Source of the DNA: Mycobacterium sp. 852013-51886_SCH5428379
Lineage (GTDB): Bacteria; Actinomycetota; Actinomycetes; Mycobacteriales; Mycobacteriaceae
DNA length: 64,000 bases
Assembly: GCF_001665575.1 (NCBI RefSeq)
Contig: NZ_LZSU01000014.1
Location: 1 to 64,000 of the forward strand
Reading direction: 5' to 3'
Position numbers and translations under genes: made by a program. The notes under the pieces are model-generated. The model was not told where the DNA came from. It searched no databases and saw only the letters and a list, made by a program, of their open reading frames with translations. Of the stretch, positions 55,077 to 62,854 are shown one piece after another; position 1 is the stretch's first letter, and every line of letters begins with the position of its first letter.

Positions 55077-55098
55077 CAGTAGACGAACACGTGTTCGA
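55077..55098 (-). promoter_or_regulatory. LexA-controlled promoter P2 of recA
   Basis: SOS box ACGAACACGTGTTCGA (55083-55098), one mismatch from consensus, directly followed on the minus strand by TACTGT (55082-55077) as -10. LexA binding would block this promoter. Confidence 0.85.
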
Positions 55099-55145
55099 CT
55101 CAAGTGGACACGCCGGGCGCGGCGCGATCGATCAGACCGACCGGC

Positions 55146-55340
55146 TCACCACTGGTCGCGCGGGACGTCGAAATCGGCGCACAGCGCGCGCCACACGTCG
55201 CGCGGCTCGACGCCGTCCTCGATGGCCTGCGCACCCGTCCGGCCGCCCAGCGCGGTCAGCACATGGTCCACCAGCAGGGACTGCGCTCGCACCGGTCCGA
55301 ACTGACCCTCGACGAGTTCGCGGAATTCCGTCAACCGCAC
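55146..55340 (-). CDS. DUF3046 family small protein (Rv2738c-like)
   Basis: A 64-residue soluble protein (starts RLTEFRELVEGQFG, ends DVWRALCADFDVPRDQW) of DUF3046, always found beside recA in actinobacteria; function unknown. GTG 55340 is leaderless: TAGTTT lies 7 bases upstream. The TAG of that hexamer is the stop codon of the glycosyltransferase gene. Confidence 0.85.
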   Translation of the reverse strand: MRLTEFRELVEGQFGPVRAQSLLVDHVLTALGGRTGAQAIEDGVEPRDVWRALCADFDVPRDQW

Positions 55341-55347
55341 GCAGACC

Positions 55348-55353
55348 AAACTA
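55348..55353 (-). promoter_or_regulatory. -10 hexamer of DUF3046 gene, formed from an upstream stop codon
   Basis: TAGTTT on the minus strand, 7 bases before GTG 55340. Its first three bases (55353-55351) are the TAG stop of the glycosyltransferase. Confidence 0.55.
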
Positions 55354-56514
55354 CGCGAGGGCGTCCTGGCACACCTGTACCGGATCGCTGACCTGGGCCG
55401 CCCCGGCACCGGCCCGCCGCGCCGCCTCGCGGTGGCGCGGCGCACCCAGCACCCGGCCTGCGGCGTCGGCCAGCGCCTCGGCGGTCAGCGGTCGCACCAG
55501 AAGCCCACTGCCCTGTCGCACAACACGATTGGCGATCTCCCATTGGTCGCCACCGCCGGGCACCACCACCATCGGCACACCGGCCAGCAGCGTCTTGGCC
55601 ACCATCCCGTGACCGCCTCCGCAGATCGCCAGATCGGCGTGGGTCAGCAGTTCGTCCTGTCTGCCGAGGCCCACCGTCGCCCACGGCGGCAGCGGCCCGT
55701 CCGGCCCGGAGAGCCGCGACACCACCACCCGGGCACCCGCGGGCAGGGTCCGCCCGGGGATCAGCGCCTCCAGCGCCACCTCGGCCATTCCACGCTCCCC
55801 GATCTCGGCCGTCGACGGCGCCACCAGCACCACCGGACCATCCCCGGGAGGTACGGGCAGCACCGTCGAGGTCGGTTCGAAGTGCAGCGGACCCACTACG
55901 ACCGCCTCGGCGGGCCAGTCCGGCCGGGGCACCTCCAGTGCGGGCAGGGTGGCGATGAGCCGCCGGAGCGGCCCAGGATCCTCGACGGGCAGCCCGATAC
56001 CGGCCCGGGCCTGCGCCCGCTGCCGGAGTCCGTCGCGCCACGACCGCGCCGTCAGTGCCCGCATCACCGTGTCGCGCAACCGGCCCCGCAGGCCCACCCC
56101 GGGCGCCAGACCGCTGCCGATCGGCGGCAGCCCCTTCGACGGCCGGTAAAGCGGATGCGGATTGAGCTCCACCCACGGCGTACCGAGCAGTTCGGCCGCC
56201 AGCCCGCCGCAGGCGGTGATCACGTCGGACACCACCAGGTCGAGGTCCAGTTCCCGGAGCCGGGGCGCGTTGAGGACCGCCATCCGCGCGGCCCGGCGGT
56301 GGATCTTGGCGCCGGCGTCGGTGTCGTCGTCGTCCTCGGTGGGGTCGAGACCCGCCAGTTCCTCGGCGGCGACGCCCGCGGCTCGTGCGGTCTCGAGCCA
56401 TTCGACACCGGTCAGCAGCGTCGGCTCGTGTCCGGCGGCGCGGAATCTGAGGCACAGCGCGATCGCCGGAAAGGCATGTCCGGGGTCGGGACCGGCTACG
56501 ACGGCGACGCGCAC
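55351..56514 (-). CDS. GT-B glycosyltransferase, MGT/UGT family (Rv2739c-like)
   Basis: A 387-residue glycosyltransferase of the UDP-glucuronosyl/macrolide type. N-terminal domain starts RVAVVAGPDPGHAFPAIALC. The C-terminal donor-binding domain has THADLAICGGGHGMVAKTLLAGVPMVVVPGGGDQWEIA (read as two halves), the family's nucleotide-sugar motif. Sugar donor and acceptor unknown; a secondary-metabolite or lipid acceptor is plausible. The start codon at 56514 has no clear Shine-Dalgarno. Confidence 0.87.
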   Translation of the reverse strand: MRVAVVAGPDPGHAFPAIALCLRFRAAGHEPTLLTGVEWLETARAAGVAAEELAGLDPTEDDDDTDAGAKIHRRAARMAVLNAPRLRELDLDLVVSDVITACGGLAAELLGTPWVELNPHPLYRPSKGLPPIGSGLAPGVGLRGRLRDTVMRALTARSWRDGLRQRAQARAGIGLPVEDPGPLRRLIATLPALEVPRPDWPAEAVVVGPLHFEPTSTVLPVPPGDGPVVLVAPSTAEIGERGMAEVALEALIPGRTLPAGARVVVSRLSGPDGPLPPWATVGLGRQDELLTHADLAICGGGHGMVAKTLLAGVPMVVVPGGGDQWEIANRVVRQGSGLLVRPLTAEALADAAGRVLGAPRHREAARRAGAGAAQVSDPVQVCQDALA

Positions 56515-56566
56515 CGGCCCACCCTGTCACAGCGGCGAAGCCGGCGGGCACACGGAGGCGAGGGAC

Positions 56567-56572
56567 TACCCT
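56567..56572 (+). promoter_or_regulatory. -10 hexamer of leaderless ephG-like gene
   Basis: TACCCT, 7 bases before ATG 56580. Confidence 0.55.
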
Positions 56573-56579
56573 GACCGAC

Positions 56580-57041
56580 ATGACCGACGCGAGCACCGGT
56601 ACCACCCCCGCCACGAACAGCGCCACCGACAGCGCCGGAACCGCGCGCATCGTCGAGACGTTCCTGTACGCCATGCAGGACGAGGACTTCGAGACCACCG
56701 ATTCGCTGATGGCCGATCACATCGCCTGGCACAACGTCGGTTTCCCGATCATCCGCGGGCGCGAGCGCATCACCGGGCTGTTCCGCCGCGGGCAGGGCAA
56801 GTTCGCCTTCGAGGTGAAGATCCACAGCATCGCCGCCGACGGCACCACTGTGCTCACCGAACGCACCGACGCGCTGGTGTTCGGACCACTGCGCGTGCAG
56901 TTCTGGGTGTGCGGGGTGTTCGAGGTGCACGCCGGGCGAATCACGCTGTGGCGGGACTACTTCGACACGGTCGACTTCCTCAAGGGCACCGTGCGCGGTC
57001 TGCTCGGGGCGGCGATTCCGTCGCTGCGTCCGACGCTGTAG
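56580..57041 (+). CDS. ephG: Limonene-1,2-epoxide hydrolase-like protein
   Basis: A 153-residue protein of the limonene epoxide hydrolase fold, matching Rv2740 (EphG). Active-site residues of the family can be placed: HNVGFP (Tyr/Asn water-site region, Asn present), ERTD (Arg-x-Asp pair) and the late DYFD Asp. An ~20-residue Thr/Ala-rich N-terminal extension precedes the fold. It would hydrolyse epoxides of lipids or terpenoids. Leaderless start. Confidence 0.88.
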   Translation: MTDASTGTTPATNSATDSAGTARIVETFLYAMQDEDFETTDSLMADHIAWHNVGFPIIRGRERITGLFRRGQGKFAFEVKIHSIAADGTTVLTERTDALVFGPLRVQFWVCGVFEVHAGRITLWRDYFDTVDFLKGTVRGLLGAAIPSLRPTL

Positions 57042-57048
57042 GCCGTCG

Positions 57049-57474
57049 ATGGGCAGCAGAGGCAATCCGGCACCGGGCCCGCGGCCGAGACCGCTGCAGT
57101 ACATCGCCTACTGCTACGGCAGGCGGCTGCCGGATTCGATGCGGATGTGGGTGGCCGAGGACCTCGCCGGTGAGGGCGCAGCCCGTCGGATGATCCTGCG
57201 GATGTTCGTCCCGGCGGCACTGGTGATGGCGCCGTTCTGGCTCATCCCGACCACGCTCGACGTCCACCTCAGCATGACGCTGCCGATCCTGATCCCGTTC
57301 GTGTACTTCTCGCACGCACTGAACAAGGTGTGGCGCCGTCACATGCTCGCCAAACACGGGCTGGACACCGCACTGATCGACGCGATCTCCCGCCGCAAGA
57401 ACGCCCACAAACACCAGGCCTACATCGAGCGGTACGGCCCGCGGTCGGGACCGCCGAGCTCGCACGACATCTAG
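57049..57474 (+). CDS. DUF5313 family membrane protein
   Basis: A 141-residue mycobacterial protein with two adjacent membrane helices (ILRMFVPAALVMAPFWLIP and LSMTLPILIPFVYFSHALN) flanked by basic segments (SRRKNAHKHQAYIERYGPR). The N-terminal PLQYIAYCYGRRLPDSM is the family signature. Function unknown. It starts 7 bases after the ephG-like gene, probably cotranscribed, and ends exactly where the convergent pspM ends. Confidence 0.78.
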   Translation: MGSRGNPAPGPRPRPLQYIAYCYGRRLPDSMRMWVAEDLAGEGAARRMILRMFVPAALVMAPFWLIPTTLDVHLSMTLPILIPFVYFSHALNKVWRRHMLAKHGLDTALIDAISRRKNAHKHQAYIERYGPRSGPPSSHDI

Positions 57475-58311
57475 TCAGGCTGTCCGGTACTGGCGCGGCG
57501 TGGTCGCTCCCAGTTCGTCGAACGCCTGCGCCCAGCCCTGCAACCGGTCAGTCGCGTCGACCAGCTCGTCGCGGTAGCGCCGGCCGTACATCGGCGAGCT
57601 CGACATCGGACCGCTGTTGACCGCGGACACCAATTGCGCTGCGGCGGTGACCATCTCGTTGTACTGGCGGACGCCCTGGTCCATCTGGGCGGTGAACGAG
57701 GCGACGGTCGGCTGCAGATGCGCGCGGGCCTGCGGGGACGACGACATCGCCCGTTCCATCGACACCACCTCGGCCGCGGTGGCCGCCATGGTCGCCGCGC
57801 TCTGCTGGGCGGCGACAGTCAGTTCGCGCAATTCGCCGGCAGGCAGCATCCGGCCCCGCTCCAACACCCCGAGCAGCGAGAACAGCCCGCGTTCGGCGGA
57901 GACCAGCGCGGCCATCGGCGGCCGCGCCGCGGAGTTCCACGGGGGCAGCCGCCGCGAGGCGCGGGTGCGGGCCGGCGGCAGCGGTTCGGCGCGCAGCCAG
58001 CGGTAGCGCAGCAGTAGCAGGGTGGCCGGGAACATCGCGCCCGCGGCGATCGCGCCGGTGATGATGAACACCCAGAACGGTGTGCTCCACGACGCGAGCA
58101 CGGCGGTCACGACGAGCCAGAACAGTGTCGTCACGGTGAAGAACAGCCCGAAGCGCAGCGCCCAGCGCCGCTTGCGCAGCAGCTTGGCGCGCGGATCCGC
58201 GGCGGCGTGCAGACGTTCGGCCACCACGTCGGAGAGCTCGGCGGCACTGTCGACGCCGCGCTGCATCATCGAGCGCCACGCCGTCGGGGTCTGCCTGGTC
58301 TGCACCTTCAC
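57475..58311 (-). CDS. pspM: Envelope-stress membrane protein PspM (Rv2743c-like)
   Basis: A 278-residue integral membrane protein: charged N terminus, two close helices (~53-75 and ~78-100), then a long soluble helical domain with SAATMAATAAEVVSMERAM. It matches PspM of the mycobacterial ClgR-PspA-PspM-PspN system, where it links PspA and ClgR to the membrane during surface stress. GTG 58311 has GAGGTGAAG upstream. Third gene of the clgR operon. PspN is not identifiable here. Confidence 0.87.
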   Translation of the reverse strand: MKVQTRQTPTAWRSMMQRGVDSAAELSDVVAERLHAAADPRAKLLRKRRWALRFGLFFTVTTLFWLVVTAVLASWSTPFWVFIITGAIAAGAMFPATLLLLRYRWLRAEPLPPARTRASRRLPPWNSAARPPMAALVSAERGLFSLLGVLERGRMLPAGELRELTVAAQQSAATMAATAAEVVSMERAMSSSPQARAHLQPTVASFTAQMDQGVRQYNEMVTAAAQLVSAVNSGPMSSSPMYGRRYRDELVDATDRLQGWAQAFDELGATTPRQYRTA

Positions 58312-58329
58312 TGCTTCACCTCGCGAATG

Positions 58330-59142
58330 TCATTGCGACAACGGGTTTTCGGGGGTCGCCTGGGTCGGATTGGCGGCCGGGGTCGCCGGGCTGGCGGTGG
58401 CGCCGCCCGACGGCAGCGCCTCACCGCGCATCGACGCGCGGATCTGTTCGAGCCGCGAGTGGCCCGCCATCTGCACGCTGGCCTGCTGCACCTCCATCAT
58501 CCGGCCCTGCACGGAGTTCTGGGCGAGCTCTGCTTCACCCATGGCGGTGGCGTACCGGCGCTCGATCTTGTCGCGGACCTCGTCGAGGCTGGGCGTGTTG
58601 CCGGGGGCGGCCAGCTCGCTCATCCCGCGCAGCGAGGCGCTGACCTGTTCCTGCATCTTGGCCTGCTCGAGCTGGGACAGCAGCTTGGTGCGCTCGGCGA
58701 TCTTCTGCTGCAGCATCATCGCGTTCTGCTCGACGGCCTTCTTGGCCTGGCCGGCGGCCTGCAGCGCCTGATCGTGCAGCCCCTTGAGGTCTTCCACGCT
58801 CTGTTCGGCGGTGACCAGCTGGGCGGCGAACGCCTCGGCGGCGTTGTTGTACTCGGTGGCCTTCGCGGCGTCGCCGTTGGCCACGGCCTGATCGGCCAGC
58901 GTGAGCGCTTGGCGGACGTTGACCTGCAGCTTCTCGATGTCGGCCAGCTGACGGTTGAGCCGCATCTCCAGCTGGCGCTGGTTACCGATCACCTGCGCGG
59001 CCTGCTGGGTCAGCGCCTGGTGCTGACGCTGGGCCTCCTCGATGGCCTGCTGGATCTGCACCTTCGGGTCGGCGTATTCGTCGACCTTGGAGCTGAACAG
59101 CGCCATCAGGTACTTCCACGCCTTGGTGAACGGGTTGGCCAT
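58330..59142 (-). CDS. pspA: Phage-shock protein A homologue (35-kDa antigen)
   Basis: A 270-residue PspA/IM30/ESCRT-III-like protein. An N-terminal amphipathic helix ([15 protein letters not shown]) binds membranes; ~25-225 is a long coiled coil rich in Gln/Ala; the last ~40 residues are Pro/Ala-rich and disordered. It matches Rv2744c and polymerises on damaged membrane. GGAG precedes ATG 59142. The 110-base gap back to clgR contains an AT-rich patch (59190-59215) with GGAACC and GTTACC on the minus strand that may be a second promoter. Confidence 0.95.
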   Translation of the reverse strand: MANPFTKAWKYLMALFSSKVDEYADPKVQIQQAIEEAQRQHQALTQQAAQVIGNQRQLEMRLNRQLADIEKLQVNVRQALTLADQAVANGDAAKATEYNNAAEAFAAQLVTAEQSVEDLKGLHDQALQAAGQAKKAVEQNAMMLQQKIAERTKLLSQLEQAKMQEQVSASLRGMSELAAPGNTPSLDEVRDKIERRYATAMGEAELAQNSVQGRMMEVQQASVQMAGHSRLEQIRASMRGEALPSGGATASPATPAANPTQATPENPLSQ

Positions 59143-59252
59143 CGCTTAGCTCCGCCTTCGTGTGTCTCGTCGACTGCGTCCAACAGGTAACTATTGCCAA
59201 CTTATCGGTTCCGCACACACGACCACACCCCCGCGGCCGATCTGCGTACGCC

Positions 59253-59585
59253 TCAGGCGACCGCCATCCGGACGCTCTGCGGAATGACGACCTTGGTGGT
59301 GACGTCGATGTTGGGTCCGGCCGCGGCATGCGCCGGGACGGCTGCCCGTTCCTGACCGGCCAACTCGTCACCGGCGTCGGTCAGCACCTGGGACAGCGGG
59401 ACCTCGAGCGCGCCGCAGATGGCGCCCAGGAGTTCACTCGACGCCTCCTTGCGACCGCGCTCCACCTCGGACAGATAACCGAGGCTGACGCGGGCCGAAT
59501 CGGAGACCTCGCGCAGCGTCCGCCCCTGAGCGATGCGGGCACGGCGCAGCACGTCGCCGATCACCTCGCGCAGCAATGCCGTCAT
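59253..59585 (-). CDS. clgR: Transcriptional activator ClgR
   Basis: A 110-residue XRE-type HTH activator (helices at ~8-65: [36 protein letters not shown], quoted in two halves in the family alignments). It induces clpP1P2, clpC1, the psp genes and itself. The C terminus ends RMAVA, a hydrophobic-Ala tail consistent with its known turnover by Clp protease. AGGAGG lies six bases before ATG 59585. Its ECF-type promoter is at 59619-59647. Confidence 0.94.
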   Translation of the reverse strand: MTALLREVIGDVLRRARIAQGRTLREVSDSARVSLGYLSEVERGRKEASSELLGAICGALEVPLSQVLTDAGDELAGQERAAVPAHAAAGPNIDVTTKVVIPQSVRMAVA

Positions 59586-59618
59586 CGTGCCCTCCTTGTT
59601 GGCTGGGTTGCTATCTGC

Positions 59619-59647
59619 ACAACGCCACGGACGCGACAGCGGTTCCC
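59619..59647 (-). promoter_or_regulatory. ECF-type (SigE-like) promoter of clgR
   Basis: Minus strand GGGAACC (59647-59641), 17-base spacer after the GGAACC core, CGTTGT (59624-59619). Spacing and sequence equal the sigB promoter here. SigE control of clgR is known in M. tuberculosis. Confidence 0.8.
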
Positions 59648-59671
59648 GATCGGGGCCGACGAATTGGATCG

Positions 59672-60277
59672 TCAGCGCGCACCCGGGCGGGTCCGGGAGT
59701 CCCGGACCGCGGAGATCACGTAATCGGCGCCGGTCAGCACGGTGAGCAGGACGGCCACGGCCATGATCACCCAGGCGACGGCGACCCACGGTCCCGGCCA
59801 CACCCACAGCGGCAGCACGAAGAGCCCGATCGCGACGGCCTGCACCAGCGTCTTGACCTTGCCGCCCCGGCTGGCGGGGATCACGCCGTGACGCAGCACG
59901 GCGAAGCGCAGGACTGTGACGCCGAGCTCACGCACCAGGATCACCGCGGTCACCCACCAGGGCAGGTCACCGAGCAGCGAGAGGCCGATCAGCGCCGAAC
60001 CGATCAGCGCCTTGTCGGCGATCGGATCGGCCAGCTTGCCGAACTCGGTCACCATCCCGTAGCTGCGGGCCAGCGCACCGTCGAAGCGGTCGGTGATCAC
60101 CGCCACCGCGAAGACGATGAATGCGACGGTGCGCCAATATGTTTCATGGCCATCACCGACGAACAGCGCCGCCAGGAAGACGGGTACCAACAGGAAGCGC
60201 ACACCGGTGAGCGCGTTGGCGAGATTCGCCACTCGGGCGCGCGGCACCACCGGATCAGTAGGAGACGGGCCCGACAC
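59672..60277 (-). CDS. pgsA3: CDP-alcohol phosphatidyltransferase (PgsA type, Rv2746c-like)
   Basis: A 201-residue membrane enzyme of phospholipid synthesis, probably phosphatidylglycerophosphate synthase. The CDP-alcohol signature D-x2-D-G-x2-A-R-x8-G-x3-D-x3-D is complete in [13 protein letters not shown] and [11 protein letters not shown]. About six membrane helices. GTG 60277 is leaderless, with TATTCT six bases upstream; earlier in-frame codons lie before the promoter. Divergent from argA with 41 bases between starts, and upstream of clgR. Confidence 0.92.
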   Translation of the reverse strand: MSGPSPTDPVVPRARVANLANALTGVRFLLVPVFLAALFVGDGHETYWRTVAFIVFAVAVITDRFDGALARSYGMVTEFGKLADPIADKALIGSALIGLSLLGDLPWWVTAVILVRELGVTVLRFAVLRHGVIPASRGGKVKTLVQAVAIGLFVLPLWVWPGPWVAVAWVIMAVAVLLTVLTGADYVISAVRDSRTRPGAR

Positions 60278-60283
60278 CGCCAC

Positions 60284-60289
60284 AGAATA
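60284..60289 (-). promoter_or_regulatory. -10 hexamer of leaderless pgsA gene
   Basis: TATTCT on the minus strand, 6 bases before GTG 60277. Confidence 0.6.
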
Positions 60290-60306
60290 TCCGTTGCCCA
60301 GCCCGA

Positions 60307-60312
60307 TACCCT
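60307..60312 (+). promoter_or_regulatory. -10 hexamer of leaderless argA
   Basis: TACCCT, 6 bases before GTG 60319; only 17 bases from the divergent pgsA -10. Confidence 0.6.
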
Positions 60313-60318
60313 CGCAGC

Positions 60319-60840
60319 GTGAGCGCAGCGCAGTCATCGCCGGCCGATGGGGTCACGGTGCGCCGCGCCCGGACGTCGGACGTCCCGGCGATCAAGGCAC
60401 TCGTCGACATCTACGCCGGCCGTATCCTGCTGGAGAAGAACCTCGTCACGCTCTACGAGTCGGTGCAGGAGTTCTGGGTCGCCGAATACGACGGTGAGTT
60501 GATCGGCTGCGGGGCCCTGCACGTGCTCTGGGCCGATCTCGGTGAGGTCCGCACCGTCGCGGTGCACCCGAAGGTCAAGGGCCGTGGCGTGGGGCACCTG
60601 GTGGTCGACCGACTGCTCGACGTCGCCCGTGAACTGCGGCTGCAGCGCATCTTCGTGCTGACGTTCGAGACCGAGTTCTTCGCCCGCCACGGCTTCGCCG
60701 AGATCGACGGCACCCCCGTCACCGCCGAGGTGTACGAGGAGATGTGCCGGTCCTACGACACCGGTGTCGCCGAATTCCTCGACCTGTCCTACGTCAAGCC
60801 GAACATCCTCGGCAACACCCGGATGCTGCTCACCCTCTGA
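60319..60840 (+). CDS. argA: L-glutamate N-acetyltransferase (GNAT type)
   Basis: A 173-residue GNAT enzyme matching Rv2747, the short-form ArgA that acetylates L-glutamate (or glutamine) to start arginine synthesis. Acetyl-CoA site: RTVAVHPKVKGRGVGHLVV (~77-95). C-terminal FETEFFARHGFAEIDG is typical of the family. Leaderless GTG start at 60319. Convergent with the type III PKS gene. Confidence 0.93.
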   Translation: MSAAQSSPADGVTVRRARTSDVPAIKALVDIYAGRILLEKNLVTLYESVQEFWVAEYDGELIGCGALHVLWADLGEVRTVAVHPKVKGRGVGHLVVDRLLDVARELRLQRIFVLTFETEFFARHGFAEIDGTPVTAEVYEEMCRSYDTGVAEFLDLSYVKPNILGNTRMLLTL

Positions 60841-60846
60841 GGCCGC

Positions 60847-61917
60847 TCACCAGCGGAAGAGCACCAGCTCCACGCTGATTCCGGGGCCCAGCCCGATCAT
60901 CAGACCGGGCGATCCCGGCGGCGGGCCTGCGTCGACGGTGGTCTGCAGGATGTGCAGCACCGAGGCCGAACTCATGTTGCCGACTTCGGCGAGGGAACGA
61001 CGGCTCAGGTCGACCGCGCCGTCGGGCAGCCCGAGGCTGCGCTGGACGGCGTCGATCACCCTCGGGCCGCCGGGATGGCACACCCACGCCGTGACGTCCT
61101 CCACGGTCAGCTCGTGTTCGGCGAGGAACGCGGTGACGGTTGGGCTGAGGTGCCGCTCGACGACGTCGGCTAGTTCGGCGGTCAGCACGATCCGGAAGCC
61201 ATCGCCGCCCAACCGCCACCCGAGGGTGTCGGCGCTGTCGGGGTAGACCTCGCTGCGCGTCGCGACGATCTCGAGCCCGTCTGCGCTGGTGCCGGTTCGG
61301 GCGCCCGTCGCCACCACGGCCGCCGCGCCGTCGCCGAACAGCCCGGTCACTACCAGATCCGCCGTCGTGAGGTCGGTCGTCGGCCAACTCAGGGAGCAGA
61401 GTTCGACGGCCACCAGCGCGGCGTGATGATCGGGCCAGGCCAGCAGGTAGTCGTGCAGGCGGGCGAGTCCGGCCGCGCCGGCCACGCAGCCCAGCCCGAA
61501 GATCGGCAGCCGCTTGATGTCCGGCCGCAGACCGAGCCGCGGGATCAGACGCGCGTCGAGCGACGGCACCGTCACCCCGGTCACCGAGGTGACGATCAGC
61601 AGGTCCAGCTGGGCCGGCGCCAGGCCGGTCGCCGCCAACGCTCGCCGCAACGCCGAGTCCGCGAGGTCGAGCGCTGCATCGAGGTAGCGGTCGTTGGCCC
61701 GGTCGAGGGTGCGCATATCCGCGTAGTCCGCCAGCGGCAGGGCGGTGTGGCGGTGGTCGACGCCGGCCTTGGCGTGCAGTCGGTGCGCCATCGCATGCTC
61801 CTCGGTATCGAGGCCGCACAGTTCGGACACCTTCGCCGTCAGCTCGGCCTGCTCATACCGGTGCGCCGGGAACGCCGAGCGCACCCCGAGGACCCGGCTC
61901 CGCTCAGTTCTGCGCAT
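60847..61917 (-). CDS. Type III polyketide synthase (chalcone synthase-like)
   Basis: A 356-residue homodimeric ketosynthase. The catalytic triad is intact: C144 (FGLGCVAGAAG), H281 (VCHPGGPRVID) and N314 (EVGNMSSASV); GLFGDGAAA carries the gatekeeper-region loop. It extends a CoA starter with malonyl-CoA and cyclises to a pyrone, resorcinol or phenol; starter and product cannot be read from sequence. ATG 61917 overlaps the UbiA gene by 14 bases, so PKS and prenyltransferase are cotranscribed. No equivalent lies between argA and ftsK in M. tuberculosis as I recall; this is an accessory locus. Confidence 0.9.
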   Translation of the reverse strand: MRRTERSRVLGVRSAFPAHRYEQAELTAKVSELCGLDTEEHAMAHRLHAKAGVDHRHTALPLADYADMRTLDRANDRYLDAALDLADSALRRALAATGLAPAQLDLLIVTSVTGVTVPSLDARLIPRLGLRPDIKRLPIFGLGCVAGAAGLARLHDYLLAWPDHHAALVAVELCSLSWPTTDLTTADLVVTGLFGDGAAAVVATGARTGTSADGLEIVATRSEVYPDSADTLGWRLGGDGFRIVLTAELADVVERHLSPTVTAFLAEHELTVEDVTAWVCHPGGPRVIDAVQRSLGLPDGAVDLSRRSLAEVGNMSSASVLHILQTTVDAGPPPGSPGLMIGLGPGISVELVLFRW

Positions 61918-62821
61918 ACCCCACCACCACCAGGAGGACGACGTCGACGGCGGCGATGCCGAACGCGGCGGCGAACGGCACCCGGCCGGTGCCGACGGCG
62001 CCGACGACCGCGAGCGCGAGGGCGACGCCCAGCCCCGCCACCGCCACCGCGTGGAAGCCGGAGGCGACCAGCAGCAGGATCGACGCCGACAGCAGTAGCA
62101 CCAGCGCCGTGGCGCGGACTGCTCCGGCGCCCCAGTGCGCGCCGATCCGCTGCGGCAGTCCGCGCACCCCGGTGGCACGGTCGGCGTCGAGGTCGGGCAG
62201 CACGTTGGCGAAATGGCCGCCCAACCCGACCAACGCGGCCGCCGCGGTCGCGTACCAGACCGGTATCGGACTGCCGGGCAGCGTGGACGCCGCATACGCG
62301 GGCAGCGGTCCGAATCCGAGGATGTACATCAGCCCGGAGGCGGGCGTCGACTTCAGGCCCAGGTTGTAGGCCCAGGCGGCGCCGACGATCACCGCGAGGA
62401 GCACCGCGGTGAGCACGCTGATCGTCAGGGCCATGCCCAGCGCCGCCAGCAGTGCCACTGCCGCCGCGATCCAGACCGCCCGGACGCTGACGGCGCCCGT
62501 GGCCACCGGCTTGTCACGCCGGCCCGCGGCGGCGTCGCGCGCTGCGTCGAGGGCGTCGTTGGACCAGCCGATCGAGAGCTGACCGGCCAGCATGGCCGGC
62601 CCGGTCAGCACCGGACCGATCCCGTGCGGGGCGGCTCGGGCCGCCAGAACAGTGACGAGCGCCGTGATCGCCAGCGACGGGCCGGGATGACCGGCGACGA
62701 TCAGCCCACGCGTCCGGGCGAGGAGCGCCGTCGTCCATGCGTGGACCGTGATCGTCGGTCTCCCCTCGTGCCCGCCGTGCGACAGACAGAAATGGTGTAT
62801 CACCGAAATGGCAATTGACAT
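61904..62821 (-). CDS. UbiA-family prenyltransferase
   Basis: A ~305-residue membrane protein with eight to nine helices and both Asp-rich motifs of the family: NDALDAARD (88-96) and LPDLDADRATG (~209-218), which bind Mg2+-prenyl diphosphate. It would prenylate an aromatic acceptor at the membrane; the neighbouring type III PKS could supply that phenol (inference). The start is uncertain: ATG 62821 and GTG 62803 are both possible, and ATG 62821 lies in a palindrome. It is first in the unit with the PKS and divergent from the O-methyltransferase. Confidence 0.85.
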   Translation of the reverse strand: MSIAISVIHHFCLSHGGHEGRPTITVHAWTTALLARTRGLIVAGHPGPSLAITALVTVLAARAAPHGIGPVLTGPAMLAGQLSIGWSNDALDAARDAAAGRRDKPVATGAVSVRAVWIAAAVALLAALGMALTISVLTAVLLAVIVGAAWAYNLGLKSTPASGLMYILGFGPLPAYAASTLPGSPIPVWYATAAAALVGLGGHFANVLPDLDADRATGVRGLPQRIGAHWGAGAVRATALVLLLSASILLLVASGFHAVAVAGLGVALALAVVGAVGTGRVPFAAAFGIAAVDVVLLVVVGYAQN

Positions 62822-62830
62822 CGTAGTCAA
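62815..62830. promoter_or_regulatory. Palindromic putative operator between UbiA and O-methyltransferase genes
   Basis: TTGAC-ATCGTA-GTCAA: perfect 5-bp arms in an AT-richer patch between the divergent starts. It could bind a dimeric regulator controlling both sides; no regulator gene is adjacent. Confidence 0.45.
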
Positions 62831-62854
62831 AACCGTGCGAGAGGACCCCGGAAC

